Source: Volutella citrinella (Eukaryota; Ascomycota; Sordariomycetes; Hypocreales; Nectriaceae). From it: DNA of 64,000 nucleotides. This document shows positions 9,456-18,207 of the stretch, piece by piece. Under the pieces are notes generated by a model that made no database searches, was not told the origin of the DNA, and worked only from the letters and a program-made list of their open reading frames with translations. The number at the start of each line of letters is the position of its first letter. Position 1 is the stretch's first letter. The translations under genes and the position numbers were made by a program. The stretch lies in contig JAWZSP010000004.1 in assembly GCA_034401135.1 (NCBI GenBank), positions 868,001-932,000 of the forward strand, given 5' to 3'.

Positions 9456-11672
9456 ATGACAGTCGAGACGCCCATCCAAGCATCTCGCGACAATAGCAAC
9501 ACACCAGCCTCTCCAACAAGCGCAGATAAATCTTCGCATGGCGCCGCAGATGATTCCTCGGAGGATGCTACGCCCACAGAGGTCAAAAGCCTGCCCGATA
9601 ACCCGAGGGGCAGGTCATCCCGAGGCTGCATCACCTTTGAGTTCCGTGACGGTCTGCCTGTGCGAAACTATCTTACCCACGTGTTCGAAGAGGGCCGTCG
9701 CTTAATAGCAGACTTCGTCAAAGAGTTCAATGAGAACCTCAACGAGTGGGACGCACTTAGGGCCGCCGCCTTCTCAACCATCGAGGCTGGCTTGAGCAGC
9801 CGCGGAATCCGAGCACGAGTCACCAGCAGAGTCAAATCTGCTGCCTCTCTTCATAAGAAACTCGATGAACGGAACCTGAAGAAGCCTTATGTCACACCGA
9901 GTAGCATCTCGGATGACAAGTTAGACTTGGTGGGCCTCCGCATCGCGCTGCTCTTCCCAGACCAGGCAGACGAGGTCATCGAGATGCTCAAGGACATCTT
10001 CACATATGATTCAACCCGCCCATTCCGCCGAAACTGGCAGCCTAGAAAGTACCAGGTCTATGACAAGGTCAATGGCCAGTATACTGCAGACCACATCTGG
10101 GTCCGCCTCCACCTCGAGAGCAGCCATGAAAAGGCAGAATCAAGCCCTAGGAAATACTCTGATCGCCGATTCGAGGTCCAGATGCGCTCGTTGCTCATGG
10201 ACTTTTGGTCCAGCATGAGTCACGACCTGGAATACAAGTCGCTTGCCGGAAACCTCTCCGTCGCAGAGCAGGAACTTCTCGACGTGCTCAAGGGGTCCTT
10301 TGAGAAGATTGACCTCGAAATTCGCTTGCTCCGTGAGTCGAACACTACCAATAATGATGGGGCTGTGAACTATGGTCTTTCGTCAACTGGGCAGTTTGGA
10401 AACTCCCTTGCCGACCATCTGCTACAATACGAGTCTACGGGCGTACCGGTTGACGATCTCGCGATACTCATCCCACTGTTGCAAGCTGTCGTTGCAACCG
10501 TGCCTTCACACCTGGGAGAGCTCTTTCTCAACTGTGTAGGACAACTCCAGGAGCTTTGTGACGTACACCTAGAGCGTCTCAAGAACGATGCCCTGCCGCT
10601 GTCTCTCGGGGACATTGGCAAAATCATCTTGGATTATACCCCCAAGGCAGTACTCGCAGACTTTCCTACAGGCGAGTACGGCCACTTGTTCTCAATGCTG
10701 AACCACATGGGGGCCAACACCCCTGCCGAAGTGAGGAAACTCATGCTCAATCGCAACTACAGAGCGAGGGTGGCAGCGGATCTAGAGACCTGGAAGGCTT
10801 CCTCAAGCCCAATATCACCAACGATATCACTTTACATAATGAAGCGCATGCTGGAGCAGATTGGCCGCGAAGATCTCATGAGCAGCGTGGAGATCCACTG
10901 GAATTACGAGAACAACATGCTGTCGACATCCGAAAAGGCATGGGCCGAGTCGGACTTGTACGACCCCGGTGACATTTTTCTCAGCCACACTCTATCACAG
11001 GCTCTAATCTGGATCCACGAGACCATGCAAGGTTCCAAGGACAAACCTGCCTTTTCTCCGGACTCGGCCCAGATCGAGAGATGCGCTACTGTTTGGGCCG
11101 CGTTCCTTTGGGTTCGACAGTTCCGCCCACCCCTGTTCCTGAGAACTCCGCCCGTGGAGTTGGCGCGTGACATGGACGACTCTACATTTGGTATCAATCT
11201 TGCCGTATACTTGTCATTCTTCCATTTGTTGCCGGCTCATGAGCTGGCTGGCAAGGATTCTTCCAAGCATCTTCAATCTCCTAATAAAACGACTAGCGAT
11301 GACAAGCCAAATGAATCCGCAGCTCAAACTCGCATCAGCATTCTTTCAGCCTTTGTCAGACGGCTGCACGGTCTCGATGCTGAGGCGTGGAATAGTGGTA
11401 TCAACAAGTTCTTCTCTGAACGCAAACTCCGACCTTTCCGCTTCAAATATGGCGAGGAGCAACCCAACAGCTCATATGCCCTGAGAGTGCGTATTGCCAC
11501 TTGGCTTGCCTGTATCAATGAGGACATGCTCCTCCTCGAGTACATGGACTGCGACCTGGCAAAAACTATGCGTGGATTCAAAGTCATGAAGCAGCTGTCC
11601 ACGTTGGCAACCAAGCATGGGAACGAGGAGGTAAAGAAATTTGCCGGGTCCATGAGGCTTCCCGGTATGTAA
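9456..11672 (+). CDS. RelA/SpoT-domain protein (possible alarmone synthetase)
   Basis: This is a single-exon gene of 738 residues starting at ATG 9456. After a Ser/Thr-rich disordered N-terminus, residues about 95-265 carry the signatures of the RelA/SpoT nucleotidyltransferase fold. These are RVKSAASLHKKL (residues about 127-138), DKLDLVGLRI, a Tyr-x3-His pair in QYTADHIWVRL, and FEVQMRSLLMDFW followed by SHDLEYK (about 238-260). In bacteria and plants this domain transfers pyrophosphate from ATP to GDP/GTP to make (p)ppGpp. No HD hydrolase domain, TGS or ACT domain is visible. The roughly 470-residue C-terminal part is helical and unrecognised. Similar proteins occur scattered through filamentous ascomycetes, annotated only by domain. 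It could be active, or the fold may serve another nucleotide. It is divergent from the CorA-like gene with about 180 bp between start codons. Confidence 0.88.
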   Translation: MTVETPIQASRDNSNTPASPTSADKSSHGAADDSSEDATPTEVKSLPDNPRGRSSRGCITFEFRDGLPVRNYLTHVFEEGRRLIADFVKEFNENLNEWDALRAAAFSTIEAGLSSRGIRARVTSRVKSAASLHKKLDERNLKKPYVTPSSISDDKLDLVGLRIALLFPDQADEVIEMLKDIFTYDSTRPFRRNWQPRKYQVYDKVNGQYTADHIWVRLHLESSHEKAESSPRKYSDRRFEVQMRSLLMDFWSSMSHDLEYKSLAGNLSVAEQELLDVLKGSFEKIDLEIRLLRESNTTNNDGAVNYGLSSTGQFGNSLADHLLQYESTGVPVDDLAILIPLLQAVVATVPSHLGELFLNCVGQLQELCDVHLERLKNDALPLSLGDIGKIILDYTPKAVLADFPTGEYGHLFSMLNHMGANTPAEVRKLMLNRNYRARVAADLETWKASSSPISPTISLYIMKRMLEQIGREDLMSSVEIHWNYENNMLSTSEKAWAESDLYDPGDIFLSHTLSQALIWIHETMQGSKDKPAFSPDSAQIERCATVWAAFLWVRQFRPPLFLRTPPVELARDMDDSTFGINLAVYLSFFHLLPAHELAGKDSSKHLQSPNKTTSDDKPNESAAQTRISILSAFVRRLHGLDAEAWNSGINKFFSERKLRPFRFKYGEEQPNSSYALRVRIATWLACINEDMLLLEYMDCDLAKTMRGFKVMKQLSTLATKHGNEEVKKFAGSMRLPGM

Positions 11673-12366
11673 TTGATGCATGTGCAGGTAACTTTGGGGG
11701 AACATTTGAGGCGAGCTTCTTATATTTATGCCCCTTGTGACCTTGGCCAAAGACGACCGGCAAATCCGTTTGGTTCAATGGGATGCGTAAAAATGTGATT
11801 TCTAAAAAGCTACTTGCTAGAAGATACAAACAATATAATCGTCGGTTAAGCTAGCCCACTATATAGAATGGGATTCTTCTCAAAATATTGAAACGTATCA
11901 AACATCATTATTCCGGGCTTGTGATTCCGCAAAACGTGGATAAGCTGAGGGCCTATCGTCATTACCAGCTATAGTAAGCCAAAATAAGAAGCAGAAAGAC
12001 GCACCAGCCTATAGAAAGAATAATCGCCACAGTCAACTTAAAGCAAGCCTCAGCGCAGAGCATCCAACTTATAAGAATGCGTCTGCTATGCGACTGTTCC
12101 TGTGATGCTTTAGGGTACCTTGAGCGCAAATGGAAGGCCTGTCTGCCCCGGCTGCCCCTCCATTAGCTACCCCGGCCCCGCCTCCGGCCCATCAGCCTCA
12201 ATCCCGCCCGCATCATCGCAGCCCACTGCGCTGAGTCACCGCTCCAGACGTCAAAAATTCCGCCCCTCCACCAAAACCTGCCATCGCCAACAGCTTCTAA
12301 CCAGCTCTCCGCCGCGCCCGCGTCCGAATTGCCCCCCCTCCTGCGATCCGCGCAAATTCTCTCACA
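11673..12366. other. Spacer between tandem genes with C-rich leader
   Basis: The first part is AT-rich and fits the 3' end of the RelA/SpoT-domain gene. The last 250 bases are C-rich and fit the 5' leader of eIF2B alpha. An ATG at 12130 opens a 35-codon frame closing at 12234, ahead of the main start codon. Confidence 0.45.
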
Positions 12367-13549
12367 ATGGCCGACGTCGCCCCGACTCGTGAGCACCTCC
12401 TGCTTCTCCCCCATCGACCGAATCCCTTGCTAATGGGACCCCGCAGCAGCAGTCGCTCCCGTGGAGCAGAAGACGCCCGCGACACCTTCGTCCTCGGCCG
12501 TCGACTTTGAGTACGTCCTTGTCTAACCTCCCCGAAGCGATGGGATGTATCTGACCCCCTGCTCTCCTAGCATCGTCGCCACCTACAACAGCCTCCTCGC
12601 ATCCGACCCCCACCTCACCAAGCCCGTCGCCGCCATCGAGTCCCTCATCGCCCTCCTCTCCTCCACCCCGTCCACAACCGTCTTCGAGACACTCGACACC
12701 GTCAAGGCACAGTCAGACCGCCTCAAGGCGTCCGTCGCCAACCCCGTGCCCCTCTCGGCCGGCACGGACCTCTTCCTGCAGTACCTCGTCACGTCGCTGC
12801 GGCAGCAGGACGGGTCCTTTGACGCCGTGCGCCAGCACCTCGTCGCCAACGGCCGCCTCTTCGCCCAGCGCGCAAACGCCGCCCGCGACGGCATCGCCGA
12901 GTCCGGCTGGCGCTTCGTCCGCGAGGGCTCCGTCATCCTGACCCACGGCGCCTCCCGCTCCGTCACCGGCATCCTCGAGCGTGCCGTCCAGGGCGTCGGC
13001 GCCGCAAAGTTCAAAGTCGTCTACGTCCGCGAGGAGACCCGCGTTGAGGAGAGCGACCGCGTCGTCCGCGAGCTGCGCGACAAGGGCATCCCCGTCGCGG
13101 AGATCTCAGAGGCCAGCGTCGCCTACGTCCTCGGACTGCTGCGCCAGGTCAACATGGTCATCGTCGGCGCCGAGGCCGTCACCTCCAACGGCGGCATCAT
13201 CTCACGCATGGGCACCCTCCAGATCGCCAAGCTCGCCGACCAGGCCAAGATCCCCTTCTATGTCGCCGTCGAGACCCACAAGTTTGCCCGCAAGTTCGTC
13301 ATGGACCAGCGAGATATTGGCTTCGAGCAGGACGTTCTCGACTTCAGCGTCGGCTCTCGCAGCAAGCAGCCCGCTGACGTGGTCGATTTCACAGTACGTC
13401 TAATGATCCCATAGCCCTAGAAGTTCGGTTTCCTAACACACAAGCAGCCCCCGGACTACATCACCAAGCTCATCACAGAGAACGGTATCAAGCTGCCGGG
13501 ATACGTCTTTGAGCAGCTCCTGGACATCTACGGCAGTCTGAACGGTTGA
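12367..13549 (+). CDS. gcn3: Translation initiation factor eIF2B subunit alpha (GCN3)
   Basis: Exons are 12367-12388, 12447-12510, 12571-13393 and 13448-13549, giving 336 residues beginning MADVAPT. The protein is the regulatory alpha subunit of the eIF2B guanine-nucleotide exchange factor. eIF2B recharges eIF2 with GTP, and through this subunit senses eIF2 alpha phosphorylation in general amino-acid control. Family features are the all-helical N-terminal half and the Rossmann-like C-terminal half, with ILTHGASRSVTGIL, VVYVREETRVEESDRV, VGAEAVTSNGGIISRMGT and a C-terminus ending near GYVFEQLLDIYGSLNG. Length agrees with yeast and human homologues (about 305 residues) plus a short N-terminal tail. 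Introns 1 and 3 both end in tandem NAG acceptors, so small in-frame variants are possible. It lies downstream of, and on the same strand as, the RelA/SpoT-domain gene. Confidence 0.95.
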
Positions 13550-14078
13550 GCCAGCCAGCCAACTCACTTACAGCGCCGGGCCTATCCATCACGACCTGGG
13601 TAGGCCCTTCCGACCAGATTGTTCAATCCAGCCTCTGTGTAGCCCACAGGACCCGGTACGGCCGCCATGATTGCCATTGGTAGCTCTGTGTGAGCTGCGG
13701 CTTTGGGCCAGGGTTTATTGTGTGCCCGGCAGAGTGCCACTATCAACCAAAACATTATAATGGGCTTAAGATCTAGATCCAAATAACGATGTGGCTTGCA
13801 GGTTGCCCTGGGAGGGCTCTAGCAGTAACGAGCGGTCAAGATTCAGGAACAGGGGTTAAAAACTTGGCGTTCTGATAGAAAGATAAATGCTTTTTTTGAA
13901 ACGAGTGAAGGTTCATTCTCTGCAAATCCTCTGTTGGCAATCTGGCCCTTATCTCAGTTACTGCTCGATCCTCATTGGTGTTCATATCCCAGCGTCGTCA
14001 ATCTCGTGTGCTACTTTTTGCTGCTCCTGTTTTACTACTACTGCGGTCCCCCTCTCCTTGGCCGTCAGCTGCCTGCCG
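13550..14078. other. Intergenic region between convergent 3' ends
   Basis: This is a 0.5 kb stretch between the stop codons of eIF2B alpha and the ergothioneine synthase gene. I see no conserved coding potential; it presumably holds both 3' untranslated regions. Confidence 0.5.
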
Positions 14079-17000
14079 TCAGACATCCCGCACGAGGCGC
14101 GCGCCGACCCAGGCGTAGGGGTAGTTGCGCTGGTACCAGTTGACAAAGCTCGAGCGGCCAGCGATGCGCGGGTGCGTGGCCCACGAGCCGCCCAGGACGA
14201 TGTTGTGCTTGCCGTCAAAGAAGTCAGCCGTGTACAGCGGGTAGAGCGACATGGGCTCGAAGCCCTCGTGGCGCGTGAGCGGCGAGCTCGTCCACTCCCA
14301 CACGCCGCCCATCTCGGCCTGCCCGGCTAGCGAGCCCCCGGAGGCCGTGACCGCGACCGGATGCCAGCGCCGGAAGCCGACGTTGGCGTCGGCCAGATCG
14401 AGGAACAGCCCGGCCAAGCCGTCCTCGGGCACCGTCGAGGCAGGCGACGGCGGGGTCTCCTCGACGCCGTCGTTAACGAGGTGGCTGTTGAGCGTTAGCA
14501 CTCGACTTGTGGCCATACACTCGTTCTTGCGCCTCCCCTCCTGGACCATCAGACTTACCCGTTGACTGCCGGGACCCTCTTGCCCAGGAAGTGCTCAGCC
14601 TCAGCCTTTTTGCGCTTTTCGACGTGGACGTAGATGCTCCGGGCCTCCTCAAGCGTGGGGATCCGCCCGCCCATCCAGGCTGCGCAACCCGCCAGCTCGT
14701 CGTACGAGGCAAACACGGGCCAGTCCAGAGCATGCTTCAGGGGTACCAGGCCGTAGACTGTCCGCACGTATTTGTTCTCCAGAAACGACTGAGGTACTGA
14801 CTGGGAGGAGGCAGCCCCATTGGTTGCAGCCTCGCCCTGGTCATGGGCATCTCCGTTTGTCGACTCCGGTTCCTTGGTGGCCCATGATGCAGGCATGTGC
14901 TTTACGTCGCTGTCGACCATGTATTGGGCGTACTAAAACCTGTCAGTCTGCGAGAATCCCTACCTTCAGTGAGCTGCTTACCTCCTCGTTTGTAATGGCG
15001 CGGCCCTGTGCCTGGAACGAGTGGACGTGAGTCTGCCGCGCGGGTTTCTCGTTGTCCCTGAATGCTGAGTGAGAAATTACACTAAACATATTTCAGCAAG
15101 ACTTACCATCCAAAGTGGCAGCTGGGGTCGGTGGCGTCCTCGGGGTCATCCATGCCCAGGGTGAGGATCTGCTCGGGAATCGTGAACCACTCGTTTGGGA
15201 CCCTCGCTTCGTACGCCCGCTTGGCGAGCTCCTCGAAATCCGGCTGCTCCGTTCCCGGCGGCGGGAGGATCCTGTCGCTCTGCAGCATCATGTACAGGAG
15301 CGTCTCGAGATGCATCAGCTCATGCTCGAAGCTGACCCAGACGGCCCGCGCCACATGGCGCGAGATCTTGTCCACGCCGCCCTCATAGAGGCCGCTGAGC
15401 CTGGCGCGGACGCGGTCCTGGTACTGGATGATTTCGTCAACGGGTGGCCACTCGTCTGGGATCTCGGAGTGCGCATGGCACTGCTCCGGGTTGTCCACGT
15501 CCGGATCGATGCCCCGCTCGAAGATGGTGGCGTAGTTGGCGGGCTCGGTGGCGGCTTGGCCCGTCGTCTTGGTGAGTTGGATGTCGAGGAACGTGGGAAT
15601 GTGACCCAGGTAGAAGATGCAGGCGTTTCGCAGCTTGATTGGCTTCTCCTGCAGCTGCTCGTTCGGGAGCATCTGCTTGGTAACGACGTCCCAGACGGAC
15701 CACAGCGCTTCCCAGTCGGGTATCGTCGGCAGGGGTCCAGCCGCATACAGCGATGGGACGGAGCTGAAGGCCATCTTGTCCTTTTGCAGCATGTGAAGTC
15801 CTGTACAGCACTTCTGTTAGCCTCTCTTCCTCCCTTACTCCCGACCAGGCGGCCTCGCTGCGTCTCTTGAAAGCCCCCTCTTCCTGTCATCCCGCGTCTT
15901 ACAGCAAAACGAGGCCAGACAGACACACCAGCCGGACCAAAGGCAGCCAGCCATACGGCATGCCACGGCTTCTCGCGCTGCCAGACAGGAAAAAACGACA
16001 TGTGCACCCCACATCACGCGTCTGCACACGTCTCAATCAGGCGCCGTGGGGTGTTCCCATGCGTTGGGGATCGCCCTGCTTTACGCATGGTTGCATTGGG
16101 GGCCGCACGACGAGGCCAGCCGGGGAATGGTCACGTTGTGCTTTGCTTTGCTCTGCTTTCGCTTGGGCTTGGTTTGACTTGACTTCACTCACCATACTCG
16201 CTGCCCTTGCGCCAGCAATCCACCTCGCGGAGTTCGGCCGAGGCCCACAGCCGGTCAGACTCTTCCGTCGAATACTTGAGACTTTGCTCAATCTGGATCC
16301 GCTCATGAGGCATTATTTCGGTCCCCAAGGCGTTGGTCTTGCGAACTGGCGCAATAAACGCCTGGTGTCGCCCACCCTGGCCGTCGTAGGCGTACTCGCC
16401 AATCACCCTCCAGTCCTTGAGCCGGAAGGCCTCCTTGCCGAGGATTCCATTGGCGTTAGCCAGCCCGTTGAGGATGAATCTACGCCGCTTAGCATTTTGG
16501 GAAGTCGGTTCATGGCTGGGTTGGCTTACCTGTGGGTGAGTCCTTGGGAGTCTGCCGTCGGATTGCGTGTCAGTCAGTCAACCAGTATTCCCGCGGTACG
16601 TTTCGTTGGCAGAACTCACCGTTGTATGCGCGACTAATATCAATCTGCGATTAGCCAATAGCCTCGAAAGGGTCTAAGGATCTCAACTCACTACACCTTG
16701 CCTGGGTCGCTGCATGAGTCGACGCCGACAAGCATCATGTCAGCAGGCTGGAGGACATCCGAGAAGCCTCTCAGGAACTCGGCTGCCTCTGCCCTGGAAA
16801 AGTTGCCTATGCCCACTCATCAGCGCCCCCATCGCAACACACATACTGCCTAGGGCTTGTACGAACCGATGCTCGACCCCATGTGCAGAATACACTTGGC
16901 CCGGGAACGGATGTCAGGCTGCTTGAGCCACTCCCTTCCGTCGTCGTACGTTCCCAGCAGCCCATTGCAGAGGACGTAGTTGAAGTGAGGCACCTGTGCC

Positions 17001-17657
17001 AGGGTACGCTCCAGCTCTTTGCGGGACAGGTCAAGGGCATAGTACTCAATTGGCTTCTTGAGGTCCTCAAAGGCCTGCAGCAGAAGACACACCTTTCGCA
17101 GGTTGCTTGATTTGGCGTCAGTGACTTGCAGAGCCAAGGCTCAAAGGGGAGAGAGAAAGAAGGAGAAGCGGCGTTCGCTGCGTACCCGCTGCCGAGCTCG
17201 ATGACCATGGAGCCCTCCGGAATGGCTTGTGCAATCTCCAGAGCTGATTGCTTGAGCAGTTCAATCTCATAGTTTGTGAGGTAGTATTCTTCCAGATACG
17301 TGATCTGGGCTATGGTGAGCTTGGGCACGGGGGAAAGGCGGCAGTATGAGCAGGAGGAGGAGCAGGAAGAGGGGGTGGAGGTGGCGGCTGGCTGTGTGTT
17401 GGGTGGTGAGGCCCACGTACGTCCTCAAACAGCTGCAGGCCTTTCTCATTGTACAGTAGCAGAGTCGGCAGCGCTCGCGGGCCCTCGCGGGGGTTGAACA
17501 TGGAGCCGATCTCATCCTTGAGGTTGACCTCGACATGCTCGCCCCGGATATCAATGATGTCCTGCGACGTGGAGCACGGCTTGCGGCGCACGGAGCCCCC
17601 GTTGCTGGTGGTGGAGGCGGCGGCGGCGGGGAGCGTCTGCGTGTTGATGGACGGCAT
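14079..17657 (-). CDS. egt1: Ergothioneine biosynthesis protein 1 (EgtD-EgtB fusion)
   Basis: Eleven exons (17657-17421, 17304-17186, 17105-16867, 16806-16692, 16633-16620, 16542-16530, 16479-16193, 15800-15107, 15057-14982, 14932-14559, 14505-14079) join in frame to 864 residues. The N-terminal half is an EgtD-like SAM-dependent histidine N-trimethyltransferase (IELGSG followed by NLRKV, YYALDLS, LHMGSSIGNFSR, LVGVDSC). The C-terminal half is an EgtB-like iron enzyme joining hercynine and cysteine with oxygen. It has a DinB-type region with YLGHIPTFLD and HELMHLE (near residue 500, iron-binding His), then an FGE-sulfatase domain (GVWEWTSSPLTRHEGF, VLGGSWATHPRI, YPYAWVGARLV). The order matches Neurospora egt-1. 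The protein makes hercynylcysteine sulfoxide from histidine, in the cytosol. Two adjacent exons are only 14 and 13 bases. An upstream in-frame ATG at 17693 is possible; 17657 (MPSINTQ) fits homologues better. Confidence 0.95.
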
Positions 17658-18000
17658 CCTGAGACGGTGGACTGGACTAAGACTCGAACACACTGGTCTT
17701 CAGAAGCTAGAGACGGTTCGAGAGAGGGAGAGAGATGGGTCCGGGGTTTTTAAAGGGATCGGCCTCGGGACCTGTTTGCTGTCCAGTCCATTCACTCCTG
17801 CCAACTAGCACCTGTCCTGATCTGTCTGAGCTGTGGCCGGCCAGTGGAGCGTCAATAGCTCGAGCTAGCAAGCTTCGACGGAGACCCGACCAGCCGACCA
17901 GCCCGGAACGCGGGGCCAGGCGCTATTCTTAGTTGGGCCCGTCGTCATGATGTCGACCGTGGCACGCCGGTGAGGACGCCGACGCCAGACAAGAGGCTGC

Positions 18001-18030
18001 AGTGCTCCACGGCACTCCACGGCACTCCAC
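18001..18030. repeat. Period-10 tandem repeat
   Basis: Three copies of a 10-base unit: the last two are identical GGCACTCCAC, and the first is a diverged copy (AGTGCTCCAC). Confidence 0.75.
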
Positions 18031-18170
18031 CAGCGGATGGAATATCTGACACATGCAGGCGGCCGGGTCGGTGCCTGGACAGGAAGGGAAGGCGGAGGGC
18101 CATCGTGACATCTGGGCAAGAGGCACGCGGACAATGCAGGGCAGGAGGGCAGTGGACGGGGATGGGGCAG

Positions 18171-18207
18171 CAGCCAGGGCAGGACAGGGCAGGACAGGGC
18201 AGGCAGG
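18171..18207. repeat. Period-10 tandem repeat, G/A-rich
   Basis: Two exact copies of AGGACAGGGC (18181-18200) are preceded by a diverged copy (CAGCCAGGGC) and followed by a partial AGGCAGG. It is noncoding and lies 140 bases from another repeat of the same period. Confidence 0.75.
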
